Part shown: in pieces, positions 1-8,563 of the stretch
Numbering within the stretch: position 1 is the stretch's first letter
Layout of the letters: every line of letters starts with the position of its first letter
Source of the DNA: Acidobacteriota bacterium
GTDB taxonomy: Bacteria; Acidobacteriota; Terriglobia; Terriglobales; Acidobacteriaceae
Direction of reading: 5' to 3'
Assembly (NCBI GenBank): GCA_003225175.1
Contig: QIBA01000064.1
Span: forward strand, 1 to 64,000
Length of the DNA: 64,000 bases
Position numbers and translations under genes: made by a program
The notes under the pieces: model-generated
The model's input: the letters and a program-made list of their open reading frames with translations, nothing else
Database searches by the model: none
Told to the model about the DNA's origin: nothing

Positions 1-747
1 TACCCGCACATTGCGGAAGCTCTCAAATGGCTGAAGCTAAGTTCAGCCGTGTTCGACGGCGAGGTGGTTGCGCTGGATGAATCGGGCAGGCCCAGCTTCC
101 AAGAATTGCAGAACGCCCGTCTCACCAAGCGCCCGATCGTCTATTTCATTTTTGACGTGCTGCATCTGAATGGCCGGGATCTCCTGGACCGGCCTCTGTC
201 TGCGCGGCGAGAGGAACTCGACAAACTGGCCTCACTCTTTTCTGATCCGCTGCGGCTGAATCTTGAGTTTCACGTTTCTCTTGCTGCTTTCACCGAGCAG
301 GTGCGCAAGCTGCGCCTGGAAGGAATTGTGGCGAAGCGTGCGGATTCGATCTACATTCCCGGAAAGGAATCGGATGCCTGGCGGAAGCACCGCTTCAATC
401 AGGAAGATGAGTTCGTCATAGGCGGCTACATCCCCGGCGGACAGAATTTCTCGGAGCTACTCATCGGCGAAGAGCGAGGGGAGGATCTTGTCTTCATCAA
501 GCGGCTTATTGCGGGGTTCGTGCCGCACACGCGCGCAGAGGTTTTTGAGGCGATCAAAGGATTACGAACGAAGAAGTGTCCTTTTTCGAATCTGCCCGAG
601 AACCGCAAGAGCCCGCATGCGCTGGCCGCCGAGAAGATGCGGGAATGCGTTTGGGTGAAACCCGAACGGAGATGCGAAGTGGAATTCGTGGAGCGGACAA
701 AGGGCGGCAGATTGCGCCATCCGGAGTTCAGGAGATTGGTAGACTAG
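1..747 (+). CDS. ligD: ATP-dependent DNA ligase, LigD type (5' partial)
   Basis: C-terminal part of an ATP-dependent DNA ligase of the bacterial end-joining (LigD) family, which seals double-strand breaks with Ku. The frame is open from base 1, so the gene starts upstream and the active-site lysine is not in the window. Visible ligase motifs are FDGEVVALD (motif III), EGIVAKR (motif IV, bases 319-339), WRKHRF, and a C-terminal OB-fold stretch with VKPERRCEVEF and GGRLRHPEFR. The protein ends right after the ligase domain, so any polymerase or nuclease domain must lie N-terminal. A Ku gene lies about 11 kb downstream on the same strand. The ligase assignment is strong; domain composition upstream is unknown. 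Confidence 0.93.
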   Translation, partial: YPHIAEALKWLKLSSAVFDGEVVALDESGRPSFQELQNARLTKRPIVYFIFDVLHLNGRDLLDRPLSARREELDKLASLFSDPLRLNLEFHVSLAAFTEQVRKLRLEGIVAKRADSIYIPGKESDAWRKHRFNQEDEFVIGGYIPGGQNFSELLIGEERGEDLVFIKRLIAGFVPHTRAEVFEAIKGLRTKKCPFSNLPENRKSPHALAAEKMRECVWVKPERRCEVEFVERTKGGRLRHPEFRRLVD

Positions 748-823
748 GACCGCAAAAGTCGGGGCCTGCGGTCACGAGTTTTGCGTGAGGTTTGGGACTC
801 AAGTTTTGCGGGATTTTGATTGG

Positions 824-850
824 AAAAGGCGCGTGGTTACGCGCCTTTTT
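824..850. terminator. Bidirectional intrinsic terminator
   Basis: Perfect 11-bp stem (AAAAGGCGCGT / ACGCGCCTTTT) with a GGTT loop, T-rich on one side and A-rich on the other. It sits between two converging genes (ligase stop at 747, BNR-protein stop at 862), so it can terminate both. Confidence 0.85.
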
Positions 851-861
851 GTTTCGCTTAG

Positions 862-2259
862 TTACTTCTGTGAAGATGCGGCTGAACGAGCGAAATAGAT
901 GTCGCGGCTAATCCGCACTAGCCCTGCGGTAGCCGGATCGCTTCGCGTCCAGATCACATTGAGGGTTCCGTCAGGATTGAACCAGCTTCCCATGAGATCC
1001 CCTGGCGCTTCACTCGTCGCTGATGCCACGGGATTCGTGGGATCGATCGAGGTTAACGCAGGCTTCGCGCCCGGAGTCCAGATGGCACCGTAGACAAACC
1101 AAGGCGAGGTATTGTTCGGGCGATAGTAGATGCCCACTCCGAGCCGTTTACCGTTTGGCGAAATGGAGAGCGAACCATAGCGATAGCGACCGTACATGGG
1201 CGTGATGTCGCTCACTGTCCAGGTGACTCCGTGGTTTGTCGAATGGTAGAGCTTCAGTATGTTGTTCACAGGATTGCAAACGGTGCCGTTGACCGGATCG
1301 GTGGAACATTGCAGCGTACCTGCATCGACATACAGCGCCCAAATCGAGCCGTCAGGCGCGACGTTCACTGTTGGCCAACTATTGCTGCTATCGAGTGCCT
1401 TGTAGTGATCGATCTGGTAACGGCTAAAGCTCTTGCCATCATCGGCTGAAACGTACGCATAGATATTGCCGGTCGCATCGGGCCCCGTGGTCAGATCGTT
1501 GGCTCCGCCATCGTTGTTGCAGACTGCATACACGTAGAGGGAATTAGGAATGTGATCGGCAGCGGGGCGGCACCAGCCGGAATCATTCAACGTGTATCCG
1601 AAACTGTCGAATGTCTCGGCTCCATCGTAAGACTTGTATACCGTATAACGGCCAGGTCCGAAGCCGCTACCCGTTCCCTGCCCCAGGGGATAGGTGACCT
1701 TGTCGCCTTCATTCCCGAAATAAAACACGTGTCCGATGCCGTGAGCTGTAACCCATGGACGATCATCGACCGGCTGGAACGAGGGAACGAGCGGTCGGGT
1801 TAAATCGAATCGAATGTTTCCCGGACCGGTTGCGGTCCATCGGGTGATGGTGTTATCCGTAACGTTCGTATCAACAAAATAGAGATGGTAATCATCGTCA
1901 AGGGCCATATCCCCTTCATCGCCGAATTCATGCTGTTCAAGCGATAGCGGAGTGAGTCCGGGCAGATCATGGAAGGTCAGACCACCGTCGGTAGAGACCC
2001 AATCCCAAGACATGCTACGCGTGTAGGTTGGAGCGTTGGGATCAGGTCCGAGGACCAGTTGCCAGTTTTCCTTATGGGCGGTAGCGAAAATGTTTCCGAA
2101 TTGGTCGACGTACACGGCAGGCTCATATCCTTTGCCAGGATATGGCGTGACCTGGATTGGCGGTCCGAATGCTGTTCCGGCGAAGGCTGTTGAGAAAACG
2201 CAGAGAAGAAGCAATGCCATCACAAGTGGCGCCGCGCCGCGCACTTTCACAAGATTCAT
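862..2259 (-). CDS. Secreted BNR/Asp-box repeat protein (sialidase-like propeller)
   Basis: Protein of 465 residues with a signal peptide (hydrophobic residues about 11-27, AFA cleavage-like site), so probably exported. Four Asp-box-like motifs are visible: STDGGLTF (89-96), SYDGAETF (210-217), SADDGKSF (271-278) and STNHGVTW (340-347). These mark the turns of a sialidase-type beta-propeller. Asp boxes alone do not prove glycosidase activity, and I do not see the arginine triad clearly, so substrate and reaction are unknown. A short AAAGGA lies upstream of the ATG. The gene faces the ligase and shares its terminator. Confidence 0.75.
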   Translation of the reverse strand: MNLVKVRGAAPLVMALLLLCVFSTAFAGTAFGPPIQVTPYPGKGYEPAVYVDQFGNIFATAHKENWQLVLGPDPNAPTYTRSMSWDWVSTDGGLTFHDLPGLTPLSLEQHEFGDEGDMALDDDYHLYFVDTNVTDNTITRWTATGPGNIRFDLTRPLVPSFQPVDDRPWVTAHGIGHVFYFGNEGDKVTYPLGQGTGSGFGPGRYTVYKSYDGAETFDSFGYTLNDSGWCRPAADHIPNSLYVYAVCNNDGGANDLTTGPDATGNIYAYVSADDGKSFSRYQIDHYKALDSSNSWPTVNVAPDGSIWALYVDAGTLQCSTDPVNGTVCNPVNNILKLYHSTNHGVTWTVSDITPMYGRYRYGSLSISPNGKRLGVGIYYRPNNTSPWFVYGAIWTPGAKPALTSIDPTNPVASATSEAPGDLMGSWFNPDGTLNVIWTRSDPATAGLVRISRDIYFARSAASSQK

Positions 2260-2404
2260 AGGGGACGATCCTTTCTGATGAGTGAGATCGGGCTGGAGAA
2301 GAACTGCTAGAGATAGAAAGCCCCGCGAGAAGATGCATTCAGGTAAGGCGAGGATGTCTGGCCGACATCGCGCGATCGTGGGACGTGTACAATGTGCGGA
2401 ATTT

Positions 2405-2623
2405 ATGGATACGAATGAGATTCTGAATGCATTGAAAGAGGAGCGCGAGCGGTTGAGTCGCGCGATTGGAGTTCTTGAGGGCGGTTCAAGAGGCGCTGTC
2501 GGGCGACCTGCGGCGGTAAGTGGCGCTCGACAAGGGCGGCGGCGAATGAGTCCCGAGGCGCGGGCACGGATTGCGGCGGCTCAGCGGAAGCGATGGGCAA
2601 AGGTGAAGGCAAAGAAGAAGTGA
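2405..2623 (+). CDS. Small Arg/Lys-rich protein, possible nucleic-acid binding
   Basis: 72 residues from the ATG at 2405. An earlier in-frame start exists, but the sequence before MDTNEI looks non-coding. The N-terminal half is helical (coiled-coil-like ILNALKEERERLSRAI), followed by a basic C-terminus with GRRRMSPEARARI and RWAKVKAKKK. Small proteins with this SPEAR/RWAK tail are common in acidobacteria and may bind nucleic acid; that role is inference. The end of this gene (2591-2610) is nearly duplicated at 2881-2900. Confidence 0.6.
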   Translation: MDTNEILNALKEERERLSRAIGVLEGGSRGAVGRPAAVSGARQGRRRMSPEARARIAAAQRKRWAKVKAKKK

Positions 2624-2629
2624 GGTCTC

Positions 2630-2896
2630 GTGAACTGGAAGGAGCGTTTGGGTGCATTCCTCCTAGGTCTCGTCGTTTTCTTAGGCGGACTGGAAGCGGT
2701 CAGGCGAAACGTCTCCTGGAGGGATGGCCGTGGGGACACTTTCTTTCCTTCCCATTTTTGCGCATACGGCGTCTTGATAATGGCGCTTTCGATCCTTCTT
2801 CCCAGCAGAAGCTTCTTCTATCGTCACATCTATCCGCGGATCAGCAAGAAAAGCATAATACGTAGCTACAGACAACTCCACGATGGGCGAAGGTGA
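2630..2896 (+). CDS. Small two-helix membrane protein, hypothetical
   Basis: 88-residue frame with a GTG start 6 bases after the preceding stop. Two hydrophobic segments (about residues 8-22 and 45-60) suggest an inner-membrane hairpin. I do not recognise a family. The last codons fall inside the near-duplicate of the preceding gene's end, so the C-terminus may be eroded or artificial. The tight spacing to the gene before supports co-transcription; otherwise support is thin. Confidence 0.35.
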   Translation: MNWKERLGAFLLGLVVFLGGLEAVRRNVSWRDGRGDTFFPSHFCAYGVLIMALSILLPSRSFFYRHIYPRISKKSIIRSYRQLHDGRR

Positions 2897-2900
2897 AGGC
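2881..2900 (+). repeat. Near-duplicate of 2591-2610
   Basis: CGATGGGCGAAGGTGAAGGC here matches 2591-2610 at 19 of 20 positions, at an offset of 290 bp. The first copy encodes RWAKVK in the small basic protein. The second may be the remnant of a duplicated gene end. Confidence 0.6.
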
Positions 2901-2960
2901 TGAATACGCTACGACGGTACATTTCGCGTCATTGAGAACAGGCCGTTCTTCGGCTGCGAG

Positions 2961-3281
2961 GTGGATGGCGAATTCATATCGCTCGGCAGAGCGCTTCTCA
3001 AGAATGCTACGGTTGATCACCTGACTGGTGAACTCAGGATGGAGGCCCCGCTCCCACAAGGGTCCGGCTCCAATGATCCGCGGAGGAACATTCTTTTATG
3101 CGATCTGCCGTCGCGGGCTTTAGAACGATTTTTGCCAGGCGCGGTTAGAAGTCTGAAACAGAGGATCGTTGAGAACGATTGGGACACCGACAAAAGCGTT
3201 GATGAGTCCATGCGCTTAGCTCGGATGATTCGAAAGCGAGTCGGGCAGAGCCGTGACAACCCAGGTCGGGTATCCAGGTAA
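2961..3281 (+). CDS. Possible gene or gene remnant, hypothetical
   Basis: 106-residue frame with a GTG start. The same frame is open back to a stop at 2901, and the upstream part (FRVIENRPFFGC) reads like normal protein, but there is no good start codon there. This suggests a 5'-truncated gene rather than an intact one. The C-terminal half is basic (SMRLARMIRKRVG). No family recognised. Confidence 0.2.
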   Translation: MDGEFISLGRALLKNATVDHLTGELRMEAPLPQGSGSNDPRRNILLCDLPSRALERFLPGAVRSLKQRIVENDWDTDKSVDESMRLARMIRKRVGQSRDNPGRVSR

Positions 3282-3726
3282 TCGACAGGTGACCCAGCCT
3301 TCCCTTTTTGGTTCTGGACTCGGATTCAGACAGTGAGGGTGCCCTACTCTCGCGCGGTGTTTGTCTAGTCCCACTGTCTGGGAGTCTGATACTAAAACCC
3401 GAAACAGGAAGAGGCGGGCACCGGCCCTTAATCATTCCGGAGAGCAAGCGCTGGATCGACGCGCGATGCTCGATGCGCGGGAACAAAGCAGGCAAGAGTT
3501 GCCACTGCCAAAAAGGATAAGAGATACCAAAGTGACAGCTGGGCATGGTCGGCGGAAGCCATAGAAGAAGGCACCCATCGAGTGCGCCTGGAAGCGGAAC
3601 AATACCATCCTGCTGAACTTAGTCAGCGTCTCCCAGAGACTCTGCATTTTTAATCCAATATAGCCACCCCTGCATTTTCCGGCACATCTCAGCCAGCAGC
3701 CAATCTGCTCTTTAGGAAGTGTGAAC
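3282..3726. other. Intergenic region, no gene supported
   Basis: About 445 bases without a convincing gene. It holds a short inverted repeat (CAGACAGTG at 3327-3335, CACTGTCTG at 3372-3380). The AGGAA at 3714-3718 serves the lactonase gene. Confidence 0.5.
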
Positions 3727-4914
3727 ATGAAGCGTGTGTTTACGCTGCTCGTCCTCTGTGCGTGCGTATTCTTAGGCGCATGCGGAAGTACTTCCAACAA
3801 CAATACGTCGTCCAGCAACAGCAATAGCCCAGCACCAGGCGGCAACGGAGGCAGCTCAGGATCCGGTTCGGGCGGGGGAGGCAGCAGCTCTGGCTCGGGA
3901 TCCGGATCGTCCGGCGGCACCACGGGGGGAGGCAGCAGCGCTACCGCAGCTATTGCTTATGTCGCCGGCTCAAATAACGACTTCGATGGTGTGCGCGTGG
4001 ACGGCAGTGGCAACGCGAGTTCCACTTCGGGATCCCCTTATGCGCTCGGCGGCCCTGTGCAAGACATGGCGATCAGCGGTGGTCTGCTGTATGTGGACTG
4101 GTCCGTGCCGAACACCGGTGGATATCAGTTATCGGCGTTCAAGGCCGACGGCAATGGTGCCCTGATCAGTCTCAGCTCGATGAAAGTGGACGGTCCGACG
4201 ATTGGCTTCGATCCTTCAGGAGCTAGTCTCTATGTTGGCGAAGGTCCCGGAATCGCCGAATATAAAGTGGATCGCAGCTCTGGAGCTTTGACCCCTTTGC
4301 CGGGCTCTCCGTTTTCAAATCCAGCGCCCGGAGGAATGGCGTTTCCAGTAGTCTCGCCCAATGGATCACATTTGTGCGCTCGCTTCAATGGGCCCAGGGC
4401 GGTTGAGGCCATCCATTGCTTCGTGCGTCATGCCGATGGATCGCTGGACTCATCGGGTAAAACCATTCCGATGTCCAGCCAGAGTGGGATCGGGTTTCCC
4501 TTCTTGGGCATCACCTCCGACAATACATATGTCGTGGCCAGCGATGGGAGTCAGGTGGAAATCAATCCGATTGCGAGCAACGATGCTACAGCCCCAAAGA
4601 GAGTGTCGTCTGGTGGGCAGAACACTATGGGCATCGCGATTAGCGGCCCATGGGTTGCCGTAGCAAACCACGATTCGAACACAGTATCGATATTTGCGGT
4701 GAACTCAGCGGGACAAATGACGCTGACGGAAACTCCAGTGAACACTGCAGGTCCGCCCAATCGTTTGGCATTCTCCCAAAATGGAATCTACCTCTTCGTC
4801 AGCAGTGACGCAGGCATGAGTGCCTTTCAATTCGATCCCACCACCGGCTCACTATCGCCGCTGAACGGAGGAAAATCCTTGCCCGGAAGTAGTAGGGCTG
4901 TGACGGCTCAGTGA
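3727..4914 (+). CDS. Lactonase-family beta-propeller lipoprotein
   Basis: 395 residues. The ATG at 3727 is preferred over the GTG at 3721 because AGGAA (3714-3718) is correctly spaced only for the ATG. It begins with a lipoprotein signal and lipobox (VFLGAC), then a Ser/Gly/Asn-rich linker of about 55 residues holding the domain away from the membrane, then repeated propeller blades with YVAG, YVGEG and SPNGSHL-type turns as in the 6-phosphogluconolactonase/YVTN group. Such acidobacterial lipoproteins have no proven substrate. A paralogue with the same architecture lies at 35546-36904. Confidence 0.8.
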   Translation: MKRVFTLLVLCACVFLGACGSTSNNNTSSSNSNSPAPGGNGGSSGSGSGGGGSSSGSGSGSSGGTTGGGSSATAAIAYVAGSNNDFDGVRVDGSGNASSTSGSPYALGGPVQDMAISGGLLYVDWSVPNTGGYQLSAFKADGNGALISLSSMKVDGPTIGFDPSGASLYVGEGPGIAEYKVDRSSGALTPLPGSPFSNPAPGGMAFPVVSPNGSHLCARFNGPRAVEAIHCFVRHADGSLDSSGKTIPMSSQSGIGFPFLGITSDNTYVVASDGSQVEINPIASNDATAPKRVSSGGQNTMGIAISGPWVAVANHDSNTVSIFAVNSAGQMTLTETPVNTAGPPNRLAFSQNGIYLFVSSDAGMSAFQFDPTTGSLSPLNGGKSLPGSSRAVTAQ

Positions 4915-5038
4915 CAAGCCGACTTTTCAGTACGTATATGGCAGGCTGCGGCGCATAACTACCGGGTTGCCGACCATCCACGAACTGCCAGAGTGTGCCG
5001 TCACAAGGGCGACCTTATGAGTACCTAAGTAGCTGGTG

Positions 5039-5056
5039 CGGTCCGTGAGTGGACCG
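5039..5056 (+). terminator. Short hairpin, possible weak terminator
   Basis: CGGTCC GTGAGT GGACCG forms a 6-bp stem, followed by TTCTGAATTT. It is 125 bases past the lactonase stop and just before the padR promoter. The T-run is poor. Confidence 0.3.
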
Positions 5057-5097
5057 TTCTGAATTTCCCTTCCATCCTTAAATTTTCAATTCACGTG

Positions 5098-5152
5098 TTG
5101 ACTGCTGGTGGTCGAGTGTCTACCATTCTGTCCAATTGATGGTCGAATGTCT
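5098..5152 (+). promoter_or_regulatory. padR promoter with tandem operator-like repeat
   Basis: TTGACT (5098-5103), a 17-bp spacer and TACCAT (5121-5126) fit a sigma-70 promoter. A 13-bp direct repeat overlaps it: TGGTCGAGTGTCT (5109-5121) and TGGTCGAATGTCT (5140-5152), 12 of 13 identical and 31 bp apart (about three helical turns). ACCAT (5122-5126) and ATGGT (5139-5143) add a small inverted repeat. The first copy covers the spacer up to the -10 element, and the second lies just downstream of the expected start site. This layout suits PadR autorepression; binding is inferred. Confidence 0.6.
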
Positions 5153-5155
5153 TCT

Positions 5156-5512
5156 ATGGCCAAAGAGACACCGGAACGCGCGAACCTCCTTCAAGGCACC
5201 CTTGACATGTTGATCTTGCGAACTCTTCTTTATGGTCCTGCTCACGGCCACCAGATCGGCAAGCATATTCAGCGCACTACGAATGATTTTCTCCAGATGC
5301 AGCACGGCTCGCTTTACCCCGCGCTGCACCGGCTGGAGCGAAGGGGATGGGTCGCTTCGAAATGGGAGATGGCTCCAGATCGGAATCGGGAATTCAAGTA
5401 CTACCGCCTTACGGATAAGGGAAGAAAACAGCTTGTCGTCGAAGAATCTCAATGGAAGCAGATGGCAGAAGCTGTGGCGCGGGTGATGTGGCCCACAGCT
5501 GAGGAGAGCTGA
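5156..5512 (+). CDS. PadR-family transcriptional regulator
   Basis: 118 residues from the ATG at 5156. The longer frame from 5108 would start inside the promoter, so it is rejected. The winged-helix PadR fold is clear: LLQGTLDMLILRTL, then GPAHGHQIG, the wing signature GSLYPALHRLERRGW, and YRLTDKGRKQL. PadR proteins of this type repress a neighbouring transporter gene until a ligand binds. The stop at 5510-5512 is followed after one base by the ADOP permease ATG, so the two are co-transcribed. The repeat over the promoter is the likely autoregulatory site. Confidence 0.9.
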   Translation: MAKETPERANLLQGTLDMLILRTLLYGPAHGHQIGKHIQRTTNDFLQMQHGSLYPALHRLERRGWVASKWEMAPDRNREFKYYRLTDKGRKQLVVEESQWKQMAEAVARVMWPTAEES

Positions 5513-5513
5513 G

Positions 5514-8117
5514 ATGAAATGGTGGCAGATCGGGAAACGCGATGCCGATTTGGAACGGGAACTGCAATCGGACCTTCAACTGGAAGAAGAAGAGCAGCGG
5601 GAACACGGCATTGCGCCAGAAGAGGCCCGCTATGCCGCCCTGCGCGCCTTCGGCAATCCCAGTGTGATTAGCGAGCAAACTCGCGAGGTCTGGAGTTGGG
5701 ACAGGCTCGAAACTGTTCTTCGCGATCTAAAAATCAGCATCCGCACGCTCGCGCGGCAGCCGGGATTTTCAGCGGTGGCGATGCTGGTGATCGCCGTTGG
5801 CATGGGGGCGACTATCTCGCTGTTCACCGTCGTCTGGTCGGTTCTCCTGAAACCTCTGCCGTTCGATCGCCCGGAGCAACTTGTTCGGCTGTACGAAAGT
5901 AGCAAGCGCTTCCCCTGGAACGGGCCCGCGCCGGGCATTTACCGCGAATGGAAACGCCAAAGCAAGTCATTCTCCAGCCTCGCGCTGTTTAAGGATTGGC
6001 CGCCGTACAATCTCTCCGACGGCGGCACGCTGCCCGAACAGGTTCGTGCAACCATCTGTTCCTGGGATCTTTTCAACACGCTCGGTGTCCAGCCCAGCAT
6101 CGGACGCTCCTTCACGGCGGAGGACGACCAGCCTTCCGCCAACAGCACAGTCATCCTCAGTTGGTCGCTTTGGAAACGCCGCTTCGGCGGTGACCCATCC
6201 GTGGTCGGCCGCAAAATCAATCTAGATGCCAAACCCTACACCGTCATCGGCGTGATGCCGCGTTGGTTCGCCTTTGCCGAACAGAAAGTGCAGATCTTTC
6301 TTCCCGTCTACCACGAGAAAAAACCCGAGGAGATGGCCGCGATCGACAACCACGGCTTCAGGGTGATCGGGAGGCTGAAGCCCGGCGTCACACGTGAGCA
6401 GGCGGCACAAGAAGTTTCGGCGATCGTGCGCCAGATCCACGACGCCGATCTCGACAACCCATTTGTCAGTAGCGGAGCAGCCATCCGTCCGCTCATCGAC
6501 TATCTGGTCGGCGACATTAGGCCCGCGTTGTACATGTTGCTGGCTGCCACCGGATGCATGCTGCTGATCGCGTGCCTCAACGTGGCCAACCTGCTGACCG
6601 CCCGCTCGGCGGCACGACGACGCGAAATTGCCATCCGGAGAGCGCTCGGTGGCGGTCGCTTCCGGCTAATTCGTGAGCAGCTCATCGAAACGTTCGTACT
6701 CTTTTCCGTCGGAGGAGCAGCCGGCCTCGCTCTTGCCTACGCGGCCCTCCGCTGGTTCATTATTACGCGGACCGACATGGTGCGCGTGGAGTCGATCCGC
6801 ATTGATGGCGTCGTGGTCGCAACCGTCGCGGGACTCGTGTTGATTTGCGCTCTGTTCGCCGGACTCATCCCAATGCTGGCAAGCCGTTCCGGGAACCTGG
6901 TCGCGGCGCTGCAAGAGTCGTCGCGGGGTTCCACCTCGGGCTCTTCGCGTACCGGTGTGCGCAAAGTACTCGTGGGCGCCGAAGTTGCGTTCACCGTTGT
7001 TCTGCTCGTCAGCGCCGGCTTGCTGCTCAAGAGCTACATGCGGCTGCGCTCAAATGACCTGGGCTGCGCGACCGACAATATCCTCACCATGCGTTTCACT
7101 CTTCCGAAAGTGCAGTACAGCAAGCCGGCGCAGCGGGTAGCATTCTTCGACGATCTGCTCGTGCGTGTGAGTGCACTGCCGGGAGTGGAGGCGGCCTCCC
7201 TCGTCCTCGCGGTTCCAGGCAAAGGATACTTCGGTGACGGCGGCGTGAGCATCGCCGAGCATCCGCCGTTGCCGCAGGGGCAGACGCAAGAAGCGATCGT
7301 CCGCTCGGCTGATCCCGGCTATTTCGCGTCGATAGGCATCCCGCTCCTCCGCGGGCGCACCTTCGGTTCCGATCAGCGTCTCGACGGCGCGAACGAAGTC
7401 ATCGTCAGCGCTGGGTTCGTGCGGAAGTATTTTCCAAATGAGGACCCGATCGGCAAGCACCTCATCACCCTGAGTCATCATAGCTACGAGGTAGTCGGCG
7501 TCGTGGGCGATACCCGATACGAACTGGCGGAGCCGCCGGAGCCGACGATGTATTTCCCGATCGACGCAGGCACAGAGACGGGCGCCGCCCTCGTCCTCCG
7601 CGCCGCACGCGATCCCGAGAGCCTCGCCCTTCCCATTCAGAAGGTCATCGAGCAGATGGATCGCGAACTCGCCGTCTCCGACGTGCTCACGATGAATCAG
7701 ATCATCAACAAATCATCGCTCGACGCAAATTTCGAAGCGACGTTGCTGGCTGCCTTGGCGGGCATATCGCTGTTGCTGGCTGCGGTGGGTCTGTTCGGCG
7801 TGCTCGCATACTTGGCGACGCAGCGACGCACGGAGATCGGTATCCGGCTGGCACTCGGGGCGCAACGAGAACACGTCCTGCATCTGATGCTCCTGGACGG
7901 GCTTCCTCCCGCCATTGGCGGGGCTGTAGCAGGCTCGCTCCTCGCCATCGCCGCCGCGCAACTGATCCGCTCCAGCTTGTATGCCACGAAGCCGCTCGAC
8001 CCTGCCGTGTTCGCCGGTGTCATCGGACTCCTGTTCACGGTTGCAACTACGGCGTGCCTGCTACCGGCGTGGCGCGCCTCGCGCGTACAACCAGCGACGG
8101 TTCTACGCAGCGAGTGA
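5514..8117 (+). CDS. ADOP-type ABC transporter permease (MacB/FtsX-like)
   Basis: 867 residues. A soluble N-terminal prefix (about 1-70, acidic, with GIAPEEARYAALRAFGN) comes before the first membrane helix at about 85-110, then a large periplasmic MacB-like core, an FtsX block of helices at about 335-460, a second periplasmic domain, and a final FtsX block at about 740-865 ending in PAWRASRVQPATVLRSE. The doubled FtsX layout plus prefix is the acidobacterial duplicated orphan permease type; these have no adjacent ATPase gene, as here. The substrate is unknown; relatives move macrolides or lipoproteins. The gene is coupled to padR by 1-base spacing. Confidence 0.9.
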   Translation: MKWWQIGKRDADLERELQSDLQLEEEEQREHGIAPEEARYAALRAFGNPSVISEQTREVWSWDRLETVLRDLKISIRTLARQPGFSAVAMLVIAVGMGATISLFTVVWSVLLKPLPFDRPEQLVRLYESSKRFPWNGPAPGIYREWKRQSKSFSSLALFKDWPPYNLSDGGTLPEQVRATICSWDLFNTLGVQPSIGRSFTAEDDQPSANSTVILSWSLWKRRFGGDPSVVGRKINLDAKPYTVIGVMPRWFAFAEQKVQIFLPVYHEKKPEEMAAIDNHGFRVIGRLKPGVTREQAAQEVSAIVRQIHDADLDNPFVSSGAAIRPLIDYLVGDIRPALYMLLAATGCMLLIACLNVANLLTARSAARRREIAIRRALGGGRFRLIREQLIETFVLFSVGGAAGLALAYAALRWFIITRTDMVRVESIRIDGVVVATVAGLVLICALFAGLIPMLASRSGNLVAALQESSRGSTSGSSRTGVRKVLVGAEVAFTVVLLVSAGLLLKSYMRLRSNDLGCATDNILTMRFTLPKVQYSKPAQRVAFFDDLLVRVSALPGVEAASLVLAVPGKGYFGDGGVSIAEHPPLPQGQTQEAIVRSADPGYFASIGIPLLRGRTFGSDQRLDGANEVIVSAGFVRKYFPNEDPIGKHLITLSHHSYEVVGVVGDTRYELAEPPEPTMYFPIDAGTETGAALVLRAARDPESLALPIQKVIEQMDRELAVSDVLTMNQIINKSSLDANFEATLLAALAGISLLLAAVGLFGVLAYLATQRRTEIGIRLALGAQREHVLHLMLLDGLPPAIGGAVAGSLLAIAAAQLIRSSLYATKPLDPAVFAGVIGLLFTVATTACLLPAWRASRVQPATVLRSE

Positions 8118-8563
8118 TGTCGCGGGACGTCGACAAGCAAACGGGACGGCATGACGTTGCGCTAGCGCTCGCCAGTCCTGAGAATTTCGTAAGTCGTTGG
8201 TGAGTGAGGGGCAACTCGGAACTTGCATCATAAAATTCCCATTTCTGAATAGCCGACTAACCGCCCACAATTTTCCAAAGCAGCGCGTTCCAACACTTCC
8301 AAAGCACCAACAAATCCGAGCATCCTGAGCGCAGGAGGGACCCGCGCGTTTCCGGGGACCCCGCCGAGCGCTGCGGTTGCGCTCGATGGGGCGGGCGCGG
8401 GGGACGCCGGAGTCGAAGGATCTTTTGTTTTGCTTTGCCCAATGCGCCAGGCACACAATCCCCACCCATGTTCAGCAGCCGCTACTTCGTCCAGCGCCAC
8501 AGCGAATCATCTGTTACTCGGTGCTATCCTCTTCCGTTCAGATTTCATCCAGCCGGAGCTGCC
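8118..8563. other. Intergenic region, no gene supported
   Basis: About 445 bases between the permease and the S9 peptidase. Frames exist on both strands but none has protein-like composition. The stretch at 8320-8425 is rich in GGGGACCC/GGGGCGGG, and the GTCGAAGGATC there is typical of acidobacterial intergenic filler. Confidence 0.5.

Noticed and set aside
3145-3546. Long minus-strand frame (133 codons) opposite an intergenic region
   Set aside because: Low-complexity Ser/Arg/Pro composition, no start context and no family; it looks like a chance frame.
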